Source: JAXGXJ01 sp040772905
Lineage (GTDB): Bacteria > Actinomycetota > Thermoleophilia > RBG-16-64-13
Reading direction: 5' to 3'
Assembly: GCA_040772905.1 (NCBI GenBank)
Contig: JAXGXJ010000015.1
Coordinates: 1-64,000, forward strand
DNA: 64,000 nucleotides
Numbering within the stretch: the stretch's first letter is position 1; each line of letters opens with the position of its first letter. The position numbers and the translations under genes are program-made. The notes beneath the pieces were generated by a model. The model was given only the letters and a program-made list of their open reading frames with translations, searched no databases and had not been told where the DNA came from. Positions 18,577-27,544 of this stretch are shown one piece after another.

Positions 18577-20097
18577 TCACTCCCAGTCTTCCTGGCCGGC
18601 GGCCACTTCGATAGCTCGGAAGAGGGCGCGGGCCTTGTTCTCGGTCTCGGCGTATTCGCGTTCAGGGACGGAGTCGGCCACGATGCCGGCACCGGCCTGC
18701 ACATAGGCCATCCCATCGCGGACCAGGATGGTGCGGATGTAGATGCAGGAGTCGAGCTCGCCCGAGTAGCTCAGGTACCCGATGGCGCCGGCGTAGGGGC
18801 CGCGCCGTGTGGGTTCCAGTTCATCGATGATCTCCATGGCCCTCACTTTGGGTGCACCCGAGACCGTCCCCGCGGGAAACACGGCCCGCAGCGCATCCAC
18901 CGCCGTCACTCCGTCGTTCAGTTCTCCGGTGACGGCGGAGACCATGTGCATCACATGGCTGTAGCGCTCGACCTCCATGAACTCGTTGGTGCGCACGGTC
19001 CCGGCCTTGGAGACCCTGCCTAGGTCGTTGCGCCCCAGGTCCACCAGCATCAGATGCTCGGCACATTCCTTCTCGTCGGCCAGCATCTCCGCCGCCATGG
19101 CGGCGTCTTCAGCCGTGGTCGCACCTCGCGGCCTGGTGCCGGCGATGGGTCGTGTCTCCGCCAGGTGTCCGGAGACGGTCACCAGCGGCTCCGGACTGGA
19201 CCCCACGATCTCGAAGTCGCGGAACGACATGTAGTACATATAGGGGCTGGGGTTGACCGCCCGCAGGCCTCTGTAGATGGAGAAGCCGCTCACGTTGACA
19301 GGCCGCTGGAAACGTTGGGAGAGGACCACCTGGAAGGCGTCGCCCGCGTGGATGTACTCACGGGTGCGCTCGACGGCCTTCAGGAAGCGGCCGCGCTCGA
19401 ACCCCGACCTCACCTCGCTCGAGGCGTTCTGCGACCGCCCCAGGCTCCACCCCGGAGCGGGCAGCGGTCCGCGCAGGCGGGCCTTCACCTCAGCCAGACG
19501 CGCAGCCGCCGCGGCGTACGCCCCATCGAAGTCGGTCTCCTCTTCACAGAAGATGTTGGTGAGGAGCGTGATGCTGTGGCGCAGGTGGTCGAACACCACG
19601 ATGACGTCGGTGAGCAGGAAGGCCATGTCGGGCAGGCCCATGTCATCCGCGGGCGCCGACGGCAGATGTTCCACGTGGCGCACACAGTCGTAGCCGAAGT
19701 AGCCCACGGCGCCGCCCACGAACGGAGGTAGGTCCTCCAGGGGCGGCACCCGGTATCCGGCCATGTGCTGAGCCAGGAAGGCGAAGGGGTCGCCTCCGTG
19801 GGCGGCCAACTCGTAGTGCCGGTCGGTGCCGCCGCGGCGCACGGTGACCGTGCCGCCGCGCAGGCGGATGCTCTCCCAGGCCTTGATACCCAGGAAGGAG
19901 TAGCGACCCAGGCGCATGCCCTGCTCGGCGCTCTCGAGCAGGAAGCAGCCTGCCCGTTGACGCAGCTTCAGGAAAGCCGAGACCGGAGTCTCGGTGTCGT
20001 CAAGGAAACGATGGGCCAGTGGGATGAGGTTATAGCTCGCGCTGAGCCCTCGCGCCTCCTCCAGTGTGGGCGCGATGGCGATGCTGCCGGATGTCAT
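18577..20097 (-). CDS. trpE: Anthranilate synthase component I
   Basis: 506 residues. It converts chorismate and ammonia to anthranilate. The LLES motif at residues 53-56 is the tryptophan feedback site, so allosteric inhibition is expected. Catalytic blocks include AFQVVLSQRF, RPIAGTRPRG, DEKECAEHLMLVDLGRNDLGRV and FPAGTVSGAPKVRAMEII. The length is normal for TrpE and the LLES site argues against PabB. It is second in the operon, six bases after hisI. Confidence 0.97.
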   Translation of the reverse strand: MTSGSIAIAPTLEEARGLSASYNLIPLAHRFLDDTETPVSAFLKLRQRAGCFLLESAEQGMRLGRYSFLGIKAWESIRLRGGTVTVRRGGTDRHYELAAHGGDPFAFLAQHMAGYRVPPLEDLPPFVGGAVGYFGYDCVRHVEHLPSAPADDMGLPDMAFLLTDVIVVFDHLRHSITLLTNIFCEEETDFDGAYAAAAARLAEVKARLRGPLPAPGWSLGRSQNASSEVRSGFERGRFLKAVERTREYIHAGDAFQVVLSQRFQRPVNVSGFSIYRGLRAVNPSPYMYYMSFRDFEIVGSSPEPLVTVSGHLAETRPIAGTRPRGATTAEDAAMAAEMLADEKECAEHLMLVDLGRNDLGRVSKAGTVRTNEFMEVERYSHVMHMVSAVTGELNDGVTAVDALRAVFPAGTVSGAPKVRAMEIIDELEPTRRGPYAGAIGYLSYSGELDSCIYIRTILVRDGMAYVQAGAGIVADSVPEREYAETENKARALFRAIEVAAGQEDWE

Positions 20098-20103
20098 GGC
20101 CGC

Positions 20104-20529
20104 CTACCTTTCTCGGCGAGCGAGAAATGCAGGCTGCTCTCCGGTGGGAGAGCTAAGCCATCGGCCGTCGAAGCAGGTGAAGTCGCCGGTGTGGCAGGCC
20201 ACGCCGGTCTGCTCGACGATGGCGAGCAGCGTGTCGCAGTCGCAGTCGAAGCGCAGTTCGCGGACTTTCTGCAGATGACCGGAGGTGCCGCCCTTGTTCC
20301 ACAGTTCGTTGCGGGAGCGGCTGAAGAACCAGGTGTACCCGGTCTCCAGGGTCTTGCGCAGGGATTCCTCGTTCATATAGGCGAGCATGAGCACTTCACC
20401 CGTGGTCCATTCCTGAACGACGCACGGCACCAGACCGCGTGAGTCGAACTTCACACAGGAAGGGTCGGCAGGAACCCGGACTTGATCGGCCGCAGCTTGC
20501 TCGTCTTGCTTGTCGTTCTGTGATGACAT
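20104..20529 (-). CDS. hisI: Phosphoribosyl-AMP cyclohydrolase
   Basis: 141 residues. It opens the adenine ring of phosphoribosyl-AMP in histidine synthesis and contains only the cyclohydrolase domain (no fused HisE). Metal-binding motifs FDCDCDTLLAIVEQTG and ACHTG are intact, as is the FFSRSRNELWNKGGTSGH substrate block. ATG 20529 has an AAGGGG site; the longer in-frame upstream stretch is low-complexity and lacks family similarity. Its place as first gene of a trp operon, away from other his genes, is unusual, though both pathways draw on PRPP. The N-terminal 22 residues are charged and variable. Confidence 0.95.
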   Translation of the reverse strand: MSSQNDKQDEQAAADQVRVPADPSCVKFDSRGLVPCVVQEWTTGEVLMLAYMNEESLRKTLETGYTWFFSRSRNELWNKGGTSGHLQKVRELRFDCDCDTLLAIVEQTGVACHTGDFTCFDGRWLSSPTGEQPAFLARRER

Positions 20530-20882
20530 CTTTTCCCCTTGGTGGTCGGATCCCAGTGGTGGACGCTTCACTGCGCCCGGTACGACCAGGCGATACGACC
20601 GCCCGGCCTCTGGAGGCGCCCCTCGCGCAGGCGAGGGGCTAGGACCACGAGGACTGCCCGCAGGCGCAGGCAGCGTTCCGATGATGCGACCAATGGCCGG
20701 CCGGGGAAAGTCGGAGCGCGAAGGCGCTCTGCCCACCGTCATGTCTCATGTGATCGCTCATCGTCATCGTTCTCCATCACCACGTGCTGTGTACCCAAAC
20801 GCACCCGGCCGAGCCGGGGCTTGGTTGGCGGTATGATACACGTTCCTGGAAGGACTGAAAAGCAGCAGCGAACGGAGAGCGC
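20530..20882. other. Divergent intergenic region with a structured leader for hisI-trp
   Basis: About 353 bp between hisI (minus) and cinA (plus), with no credible gene. In the hisI direction it contains a GAGCGC-CTTC-GCGCTC hairpin, a weaker one around CTGCC...GGCAG, and the 9-bp hairpin listed separately. No leader peptide with tandem Trp codons is visible. On the plus strand TATGAT (20832-20837) and GGAG 5 nt before the cinA ATG suggest the cinA promoter and ribosome site. Confidence 0.45.
20618..20639 (-). promoter_or_regulatory. Hairpin in the hisI-trp leader, possible attenuator
   Basis: A perfect 9-bp stem GCCCCTCGC/GCGAGGGGC with a 4-nt loop lies about 90 nt upstream of hisI. It has no T-run, so it is not a classical terminator; it could be part of an attenuation or translation-control structure. 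Confidence 0.3.
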
Positions 20883-22139
20883 ATGGACAGCACAGCCGAG
20901 ATGATCTTCACCGGCGACGAACTGCTGCGTGGCGACGCGGTGAACACCAACCAGGTGTTCTTGGGAGAGCGGCTTCTCGACCTAGGGGTCTTCCCCACGC
21001 ACGCCCTCTGTGTGGTTGACGATCTGAGTCGCATCGTCACGGCCATCCGCGAGAGTCTGGTGCGCAAGCCGCTGGCGCTCATCCTCTCCGGTGGTCTCGG
21101 GCCCACCGAGGACGACCTCACACGGGAGGCCGTAGCTGAGGCCCTGGACCTGCCCCTCGAGCATCACGAGGATCTCCTCGAACAGATCCGAGAGCGCTTC
21201 GCGCGCCGCGACTTCGTCATGACCCCTAGCAATCGCAAGCAGGCCTCCCTCCCGTCGGGAGCGACTGTCATCCCCATAGCCGGCACAGCTCCCGGGTTCA
21301 TCGTGGACGCGGGCGATACGCTGGTGATCGCTCTTCCTGGAGTGCCCTGGGAGATGAAGGAGATGTGGGCCGGCACGGTGGAACCGCTGTTGCGCTCACG
21401 CCTGCTCGCGCGGGGCGACGTGCCTCACGCCATCCGTCGCATCCGCACCTTCGGCATAGGGGAATCGCTGGCGGCCGACCTCCTGGCGGACCTCGAGTGG
21501 CGCGGCGCCGCCGTGGACATAGGCACGCGCGCCAGCGTCGACGGCCTCTCCATCGTCCTGCAGGCCGCGGCGACTCCCGAGGGCCTCATCAGCCTGGATG
21601 CCGTGCAGACACGCGTGTGCGAGCTCCTGGGCGAGCGGGTGTTCGGTGTCGATTCTCCGGGCCTGCCCGAGGTCGTGGGGCGGATGCTGGCTGAAGACGG
21701 GCTCACTGTCGCCACAGCCGAGTCGTGCACCGGAGGGCTGGTGGCCAAGTATCTCACCGACATCCCCGGCAGCAGCGAGTATGTGACCGGGGGCGTGGTG
21801 ACCTACGCCGACTCGGCCAAGACCACGCTCTTGGGAGTGAAAGAGCAGACCCTGGCCTCCCACGGAGCCGTCAGCCGTGAGGTGGCGGAGGAGATGGCGC
21901 TCGGAGTCGCACGCGTGTTGGGAGCCGACTGCTCTCTGTCCACCACCGGAGTGGCCGGTCCCGGAGGCGGCACCGAGACCAAGCCCGTGGGGCTGGTCTA
22001 CGTCGGCGCCGTCGTGGACGGGGTCGCGGAGGTGGAGGAGCTGCGGCTCTTCGGGCGGCGTGAGCAGGTGCGCGAGCGCGCGGCCCTCAGCTGCCTCGAC
22101 CTCCTGCGCCGTCGATTGCTGGCGCGCCGGCAGGTGTAG
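20883..22139 (+). CDS. cinA: CinA-family nicotinamide-nucleotide amidase / competence-damage protein
   Basis: 418 residues with the full two-domain CinA layout. The N-terminal MoaB/MogA-like domain (about 1-170) carries TGDELLRGDAVNTN and SGGLGPTEDDLTREA. The C-terminal amidase domain (about 255-418) carries ATAESCTGGLVAKYLTDIPGSS and STTGVAGPGGGTETKPVGLVYVG. The family recycles NMN formed by NAD-dependent ligase, hydrolysing its amide; some full-length members also act as ADP-ribose pyrophosphatase. The ATG at 20883 follows GGAGAG. It is transcribed divergently from the trp operon and appears monocistronic. Confidence 0.95.
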   Translation: MDSTAEMIFTGDELLRGDAVNTNQVFLGERLLDLGVFPTHALCVVDDLSRIVTAIRESLVRKPLALILSGGLGPTEDDLTREAVAEALDLPLEHHEDLLEQIRERFARRDFVMTPSNRKQASLPSGATVIPIAGTAPGFIVDAGDTLVIALPGVPWEMKEMWAGTVEPLLRSRLLARGDVPHAIRRIRTFGIGESLAADLLADLEWRGAAVDIGTRASVDGLSIVLQAAATPEGLISLDAVQTRVCELLGERVFGVDSPGLPEVVGRMLAEDGLTVATAESCTGGLVAKYLTDIPGSSEYVTGGVVTYADSAKTTLLGVKEQTLASHGAVSREVAEEMALGVARVLGADCSLSTTGVAGPGGGTETKPVGLVYVGAVVDGVAEVEELRLFGRREQVRERAALSCLDLLRRRLLARRQV

Positions 22140-22208
22140 GTGCACGGCGGGCCTGGATGCCGGGCCTCCGGACAGCGTCGCCGCGCTTGTAGCTGAGGCA
22201 CTCCTCTT

Positions 22209-23531
22209 CTAGTAGTACACGTCCACCGGGAGGCCCATGGGCAACTCCCGATAGAGGTCGTCGGTCAACCATATGGGCGTACGGACGCAGCCATGGCTGG
22301 CTGGATATGACGGCACGCTCTTCGACCCGTGGATGGCGATGTGGGGCATGATGTACGAGGGTGAGTACATCCAGCCCACGGGCACGTGCACCCAGCCGGG
22401 ATCCTTGCGGTACACCCTGCCGTGACCGGTGGGCGTACCCAGCTTGCCTGTGGACACATGGACCACCTTGACCACCTGGTCAGCCTCGATCATGAACAAC
22501 ACCTGGCGCCTGAGATCGACCTCTGCCCTCATCCCGGGCGCGGACAGGCGTGGCGCGGGCGTACCGGTGGCGAAGAGCCGCTCCCAGAACGCGGTGTCGG
22601 CGACGCCGTCCCGGGGCAGACGCTCCACCTTCTTGAAGGCCATCACCGCATCGCGGGTGCGATAGTCATAGAGACCATCCTCCGGACCGCAGGGATATCC
22701 CAGCGCAGTCAGCCTGGCCTCGAGTATCTGGACCAGGATGCCTTCGCTGCCGGATGACTGCCGCGCATACCGCTCCGCCGGCAGCTCGGCCGGATACTCG
22801 GTCTTGGGCGCGAGCGGCTGATAGAACGCCCGGTGGAGCAAGACCACCATCTGTGCACGCGTGAGCGGCAGACCGGGATACAACCAACCCCCGGAGGAGC
22901 CGGCCATGATCCCCAGCCGATAGGCTTCGGCCACGGCCCACGCGTGCTCGCCGGCCACAGTGCCACGGTCACGAAAGGCGGCGAGCCACGGACCGGTGGG
23001 GGCGTCGTCGTCGGAAAGCGACACGTCGGAGCGCATGCCTGTCGCGAGGCCGTAGCCGATCGCCTCGACAATGAGAGAGGCCGCCTGCTGCCGACTGACC
23101 GCCGTGTCGGGAAGGAAGCGATTGCGGCTGTCTCCTGACACCAAGCCCGCCCAGTAGAGGGCGCTCACCGACCCGTAGCACCAGTCCAAGCTGGTGAGGT
23201 CGCTGAAAGGTGCGCTCTGAGACGGCGGCAGGCTGAGGATGCGGGTCAGCAAGGCGGCAAACTGCCCCCGGGTCACCGGTTGCTGCGGACCGAAACTGCC
23301 ATCCGGCCTGCCCTGCACCACCCCGCGCGCGGCAAGCTCTTCCAGGGCAGGCGCGAAGTACTCGTCCCCGGAGACGTCGCTGAAGGTGGATGTCGGATCT
23401 GGACTCTGCGCCTCCGCCCGTGCCGGGGCGGGCACGAAGACCATCGCGAAGGTGAGAGCGCAGGCACAGACGGCCGCGGCGGCCGATACCCTCCAGTCCG
23501 TCCTGGGCTTTGAGAGCCGTGGTGATCGCAT
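22209..23531 (-). CDS. Secreted SLH-domain L,D-transpeptidase
   Basis: 440 residues. A signal peptide (hydrophobic 17-38, cleavage near PARA-EAQ) is followed by three S-layer homology repeats (about 48-100, 105-165, 170-235). A peptidoglycan-binding fold comes next (ARLTALGYPCGPEDGLYDYRTRDAVMAFKK, about 275-320), then a YkuD-type L,D-transpeptidase domain with IAIHGSKS and the catalytic SHGCVRTP near the C-terminus. The enzyme would cross-link meso-DAP or attach proteins to peptidoglycan outside the membrane, while the SLH repeats anchor it to cell-wall polymers. SLH modules are typical of S-layered anaerobes. It stands alone, convergent with cinA. Confidence 0.92.
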   Translation of the reverse strand: MRSPRLSKPRTDWRVSAAAAVCACALTFAMVFVPAPARAEAQSPDPTSTFSDVSGDEYFAPALEELAARGVVQGRPDGSFGPQQPVTRGQFAALLTRILSLPPSQSAPFSDLTSLDWCYGSVSALYWAGLVSGDSRNRFLPDTAVSRQQAASLIVEAIGYGLATGMRSDVSLSDDDAPTGPWLAAFRDRGTVAGEHAWAVAEAYRLGIMAGSSGGWLYPGLPLTRAQMVVLLHRAFYQPLAPKTEYPAELPAERYARQSSGSEGILVQILEARLTALGYPCGPEDGLYDYRTRDAVMAFKKVERLPRDGVADTAFWERLFATGTPAPRLSAPGMRAEVDLRRQVLFMIEADQVVKVVHVSTGKLGTPTGHGRVYRKDPGWVHVPVGWMYSPSYIMPHIAIHGSKSVPSYPASHGCVRTPIWLTDDLYRELPMGLPVDVYY

Positions 23532-23653
23532 GACGGTTTTGGTTCGCCGAGGGCAGGCATAATCCTCCGCCCTTCAGGGTATGGAGCCTCAGGCTTGTGT
23601 AATAGAATGGTCATCCGACAGCGGCAGCCCAGCCACGCGAGAAAGGCGAAGAC

Positions 23654-23908
23654 ATGGACCAGCCCGAAGTGTTCATCTACGCACTCAGCACCTGCGGACA
23701 CTGCAGGAACGCCAAGAGGCTTCTGGACGAGAACGGCGTCAAATACGATTTCGTCGACGTCGATCTCTTACCCAAGGACGAACTCAACAAGATCTTGGAT
23801 GAAGTGCGCAAACTGAACCCGTCCACCTCGTTCCCCACGATCAAGATCGGCGACAAGGTCATCGTGGGCTACCAGGAGTTGGCCATCCTGGAGGCGCTCG
23901 GGAGATGA
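23654..23908 (+). CDS. Glutaredoxin-family thiol oxidoreductase
   Basis: 84 residues. The thioredoxin fold carries the redox motif C14-G-H-C17 and the cis-Pro segment TSFPTIKIGDKVIVGYQE. CGHC differs from the glutaredoxin CPYC. It overlaps the downstream ferredoxin-thioredoxin reductase-like gene as ATGA, so this protein is probably the disulfide substrate of that reductase. The start ATG follows GAGAAAGGCGAAG. NrdH or mycoredoxin are alternative family names. Confidence 0.9.
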   Translation: MDQPEVFIYALSTCGHCRNAKRLLDENGVKYDFVDVDLLPKDELNKILDEVRKLNPSTSFPTIKIGDKVIVGYQELAILEALGR

Positions 23909-24240
23909 ACACGCCCGAAGAACTCTACGAGCGACTGAAGAAGGTCAATGAACCGAAGGGCTACTTCTTCAACCGCGACACCGCCATGGTCATGGAGTTG
24001 CTCGGCGGCCTGATCACCAACCGGGAACGCTACGGTTACATGTGCTGTCCCTGCCGCCTTGCCTCCGGAGATCGGGCAGCGGACAAGGACATCATCTGCC
24101 CCTGCGACTATCGCGAAGCCGACGTGGCCGAGTACGGGTCCTGCTACTGCGCTCTGTACGTCTCCAAGGAATGGAACGAGGACGAGGTGCCTCACGCCAC
24201 CGTGCCTGAGCGGCGTCCTCGCGAGCGCATGCCCTATTGA
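23905..24240 (+). CDS. Ferredoxin-thioredoxin reductase catalytic-subunit-like protein
   Basis: 111 residues. It shows the three dicysteine motifs of the FTR catalytic subunit: C48-P-C50, C65-P-C67 and C80-Y-C82 (usually CHC), with an extra Cys47. In the family four Cys hold a [4Fe-4S] cluster and two form the active disulfide, so electrons from ferredoxin reduce a thioredoxin. No FTR variable subunit is present nearby, as in non-photosynthetic organisms. Its translational coupling to the glutaredoxin gene implies that the pair forms a ferredoxin-driven disulfide reduction system. Confidence 0.92.
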   Translation: MNTPEELYERLKKVNEPKGYFFNRDTAMVMELLGGLITNRERYGYMCCPCRLASGDRAADKDIICPCDYREADVAEYGSCYCALYVSKEWNEDEVPHATVPERRPRERMPY

Positions 24241-24272
24241 AAGTCGGGCACTCAGGGGCGCGCGACACTTGT

Positions 24273-24303
24273 GCGGGGCGGCGGTCTTCGACCGCCGCCC
24301 CGC
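24273..24303 (+). terminator. Hairpin after the glutaredoxin-FTR operon
   Basis: A perfect 13-bp stem GCGGGGCGGCGGT/ACCGCCGCCCCGC with a CTTCG loop lies 33 nt after the FTR-like stop. No T-run follows. Confidence 0.6.
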
Positions 24304-24390
24304 TACGTGTAGAACGCCCCATTGGCGTTTGTTATCCTAGGTATCCCTCGAACCACCGCGCCGTCCCGGCGCACGCTTATGGAGGCAGGT

Positions 24391-26004
24391 TTGGACGACC
24401 CAAGTGACGCCAAGGTCCTCGTAGCCGAGTTGCTCGGCGAAGACGCCATCGCCCGGCTCGCGGAAGTGTGCCAGGTGGACGTCAAGTACGGGCTCAGCGC
24501 CGAAGAGATGCGCGCGGTCATCCCCGCATACGACGGCATAGTCGTGCGCAGCGAGACTCAGGTCGACAAGGATCTGCTGGACGCTGCGACCAAGTTGCGC
24601 ATCGTCGGTCGGGCCGGTTCCGGCCTGGATAACATCGACGTGCCCTACGCCACACAGAAGGGCGTCATCGTCTGCAACACGCCCGAGAGCAACATCGTGT
24701 CGGCGGCCGAGCACACCATCGCCCTGCTCCTTGCCAGCAGCCGCAACATCCCCTGGGCGGACCGCTTCATCAAGAGCGGCAAGTGGGGTCGCAAACAGTT
24801 CGAGGGAAGCGAACTCTACGGCAAGACGCTGGGCATCATCGGTCTGGGGCGCATCGGCGGGTTGGTGGCGCAGCGGGCCCGCGGCTTCTCCATGCGGGTG
24901 ATCGCGTACGACCCCTATATCGCCGACGGCCGTTTCGCCAACCTCAACGTGGAGAAGCGGGAGACGCTGGAACAGCTTCTGCGCGATTCGGATTTCATCA
25001 CCATCCACACCCCGCGCAACAAGGAGACCATGAACATCATCGACGCGCCTCAGATCGCGATGATGAAGCCGGGGGTGCGTCTGGTCAACTGCGCCCGCGG
25101 CGGACTCTACAACGAGCAGGCGCTGTACGACGCGCTCAAGTCAGGCCACGTCGCCTCGCTGGGTGTGGACACCTGGGTCAACGAACCGCAGGACAGTCAT
25201 CCTCTCTACGAGTTCGACAACGTGGTCGGTACGCCGCACCTGGGTGCCTCCACGTTCGAGGCCTCGCGCCGCGTGGGCCAGGAGGTGGCGGAGGAGGTCA
25301 TCAGCGGCCTCCGCGGCCAGATCGTCAAGAACGCGGTGAACATCCCCGCCCTCACCGACGACGCCTTCGCCAAACTGAGCGCGTTCATCGGGTTGGCGGA
25401 GCAGATGGGCATCCTCTATCGCGAGATCCGCGGGCGCAAGGTCCGCCGGGTGGATATAGTCTTCGCGGGCAAGGAGATCGACGCATCCGAGGACGCCAAG
25501 ATCCTCTCCGTGGTCGCGCTCAAGGGGATCCTCGAGGGCAGCATGACCTCGGGCATCGTCAACTTCGTCAACGCCAACTTCCTCGCTGAGCAGAACGGCA
25601 TCGAGGTCAGCGAAAGCATCAGCCTCGACAGCGGCGACTACCGTAACCTCATCCGCATGGAAGTCACGGAGGGCGACGGCAAGGTGTTCGTCGTCGCCGG
25701 TACGGTGCTGGAGCGCAAACATCCGCGCATCGTGCAGATAGACGACTACGCCATCACCTTCATCCCTGAAGGCACCATGGCCTACGTGCCGCACCGCAAT
25801 GTCCCCGGGGTCATCGGTTGGGTGGCCACCACCATGGGGCAGTACGACGTCAACATCTCCAAGATGGTCACGTCCACGATATCCGTCGGCGGCAACGAGG
25901 AGTCCATCATGATCCTCAACCTCGACGGTGACGTGCCCCAAGCCGCCATAGACAAATGCTTGGAAGCCGCCGACATCCACGAGATCAGGATCGTACACCT
26001 GTGA
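24391..26004 (+). CDS. serA: D-3-phosphoglycerate dehydrogenase
   Basis: 537 residues from the chosen start, a type I (long) SerA. It oxidises 3-phosphoglycerate to phosphohydroxypyruvate, the first step of serine synthesis. Order: substrate domain, NAD domain with GIIGLGRIGGLVAQRA, catalytic HTPRNKET and GTPHLGASTFEA with the active His, an intervening ASB domain (about 320-450) and a C-terminal ACT domain (VPGVIGWVATTMGQYDVNISKM) for serine feedback. The TTG at 24391 has GGAGG 5 nt upstream; the ATG at 24379 lacks a site and would place GGAGG inside the gene. The first residues before AKVLVAEL are not conserved, so the start is uncertain. Confidence 0.93.
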   Translation: MDDPSDAKVLVAELLGEDAIARLAEVCQVDVKYGLSAEEMRAVIPAYDGIVVRSETQVDKDLLDAATKLRIVGRAGSGLDNIDVPYATQKGVIVCNTPESNIVSAAEHTIALLLASSRNIPWADRFIKSGKWGRKQFEGSELYGKTLGIIGLGRIGGLVAQRARGFSMRVIAYDPYIADGRFANLNVEKRETLEQLLRDSDFITIHTPRNKETMNIIDAPQIAMMKPGVRLVNCARGGLYNEQALYDALKSGHVASLGVDTWVNEPQDSHPLYEFDNVVGTPHLGASTFEASRRVGQEVAEEVISGLRGQIVKNAVNIPALTDDAFAKLSAFIGLAEQMGILYREIRGRKVRRVDIVFAGKEIDASEDAKILSVVALKGILEGSMTSGIVNFVNANFLAEQNGIEVSESISLDSGDYRNLIRMEVTEGDGKVFVVAGTVLERKHPRIVQIDDYAITFIPEGTMAYVPHRNVPGVIGWVATTMGQYDVNISKMVTSTISVGGNEESIMILNLDGDVPQAAIDKCLEAADIHEIRIVHL

Positions 26005-26120
26005 TCGCCGCCCGGCACCGTTCAGGCAGCGAAAGGAGGCCGAAGGACCGCATCGAGCTCCACTCCCAACCCACGACGCCGGATGATCGTCCATCAATAG
26101 ACTGTGAGGTGCATCGACCC

Positions 26121-27446
26121 ATGCGAAAGACCAGGCCTTCTCGCGCGCTTGTAGCGGGCATGCTCGTACTGCTGCTCGTGGCGCTTGCCTTCGTCATCGC
26201 CGCGTGCGGTGACGACGAGGTCCAGACCACCACTACCGCCGCGGCCGGAGAAAGCACGACCACCACTGCGGCCGGCACGTCATCGACCTCTCAGCCGGCA
26301 GAGTCCTCGAGCACCACAGCCCCCGCTGCCGACGAGGAGTTCACTATCGGCATGCTCTACGTGGGCCCGTATAACGACCATGGCTGGAGCCAGGCCAACT
26401 ACGAGGGCGGGAGATACGTCGAAGAGAAACTCCCCGGCACCAAGATGATCTATGTGGACAAGGTCAACAGCGCCGACCGGCCGGGCACCACTCCCGAGCA
26501 GTTGGCCCAAGACCTGGTCGACCAGGGCGCCCAGATGATCTTCTTCACCTCCGACGATATGAAGGACGGCGCCTACGCCTTCGCCAGGGCCAACCCCGAC
26601 ATCCCCGTGCTCTTCACCTCCGGCGACGGGGCCTGGAAGGATGGCAAGGACTATCAGGACCTGCCGAACCTGAGCAACATCATGGGCAAGATGGAGTACG
26701 GCAAGATGATCGCCGGCGCCGCAGCCGCCCTCACCACTCAGACAGGCAAGATCGGGTTCCTTGGACCCCTGATCAACGATGAGACCCGCCGCCTCGCCGC
26801 GTCCGCCTATCTTGGCGCCCGCTACGCTTGGACCGAGTACCTGGGCAAAGACCCGGCCGCCCTCACCTTCACGGTCAACTGGATCGGCTTCTGGTTCAAC
26901 ATCCCCGGCGTGACCTCCGATCCCACCCAGGTGGCCGACAACTTCTTCAACCAGAATTACGACGTGGTCATCTCGGGCATCGATACCACCGAGGCACTGG
27001 TCGAGGCCGGCAAGATGGCGCAGGCCGGCAAACAGGTCTGGGCCATCCCCTACGACTTCATCGGGTCTTTGGCGGAAGCTCCCAGTGTGGCTCTGGGTGT
27101 CCCCTACTTCAACTGGGGACCGTCGTACCTGAAGGCCGTCACCGCCGCCCGTGAGGGGCAGTGGTCCAGCTTCTTCGAATGGGTCGACCCCGACTGGAAC
27201 GACATCAACAACCCGGACAGCTCCATCGTGGGCTTCGAGAAGGGCGAGGGTCTGTCGGCAGACGCAGCAGCCAAGATCGACGAGTTCATCGCCGAGCTGG
27301 CCGGCGGTCTGAACCTGTGGAAGGGCCCGCTCAATCTGCAGGACGGCACTGAGTTCCTCAAAGACGGGGAGGAGGCGACCGACCAGCAGATCTGGTACCT
27401 GCCGCAGCTGCTGGAAGGCATGGAAGGCCAGAGCGTCTCCGAGTAG
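26121..27446 (+). CDS. BMP-family ABC transporter substrate-binding lipoprotein
   Basis: 441 residues. A lipoprotein signal (VALAFVIAAC, lipidated Cys near residue 30) is followed by a Thr/Ser/Ala-rich linker of about 40 residues and the periplasmic-binding BMP/Med fold. That fold starts FTIGMLYVGPYNDHGWSQANYEG, where the Asp-His-Gly-Trp segment contacts the ligand. BMP proteins bind nucleosides (PnrA, TmpC) or related purines. It is followed by matching ATPase and two permease genes. ATG 26121 has GAGGTG at 9 nt. Confidence 0.94.
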   Translation: MRKTRPSRALVAGMLVLLLVALAFVIAACGDDEVQTTTTAAAGESTTTTAAGTSSTSQPAESSSTTAPAADEEFTIGMLYVGPYNDHGWSQANYEGGRYVEEKLPGTKMIYVDKVNSADRPGTTPEQLAQDLVDQGAQMIFFTSDDMKDGAYAFARANPDIPVLFTSGDGAWKDGKDYQDLPNLSNIMGKMEYGKMIAGAAAALTTQTGKIGFLGPLINDETRRLAASAYLGARYAWTEYLGKDPAALTFTVNWIGFWFNIPGVTSDPTQVADNFFNQNYDVVISGIDTTEALVEAGKMAQAGKQVWAIPYDFIGSLAEAPSVALGVPYFNWGPSYLKAVTAAREGQWSSFFEWVDPDWNDINNPDSSIVGFEKGEGLSADAAAKIDEFIAELAGGLNLWKGPLNLQDGTEFLKDGEEATDQQIWYLPQLLEGMEGQSVSE

Positions 27447-27470
27447 TCTGAAGAACCTGTCCGATCACGC

Positions 27471-27512
27471 AAGGAGAGAAGGGAGAGCGTCCGCGCCCTC
27501 CCTTCTCTCCTT
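27471..27512 (+). terminator. Hairpin between the binding-protein and ATPase genes
   Basis: A perfect 15-bp inverted repeat, AAGGAGAGAAGGGAG / CTCCCTTCTCTCCTT, 12-nt loop, starts 25 nt after the binding-protein stop and ends 32 nt before the ATPase start. Such hairpins commonly stabilise or partially end the message so that binding protein exceeds transporter. Confidence 0.65.
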
Positions 27513-27544
27513 CACAGCCCCTCAGGAGCATCGGCTGGGAGCAG

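Noticed and set aside
20530..20620. A T-box riboswitch before hisI-trp (sequence GGTCGTACCGGGC resembles the T-box core)
   Set aside because: The invariant TGGNACCGCG core is not matched and no specifier stem with a TGG bulge could be drawn. Left as an unassigned structured leader.
20530..20742. Longer hisI start at 20742
   Set aside because: The added 71 residues are Pro/Arg/Gly low-complexity sequence without family similarity, while ATG 20529 has a good ribosome site.
26230..26340. Thr/Ser/Ala-rich repeat-like stretch in the BMP lipoprotein as a DNA repeat element
   Set aside because: It is a flexible linker after the lipidated Cys, common in lipoproteins of high-GC Gram-positive bacteria, with no regular DNA unit.
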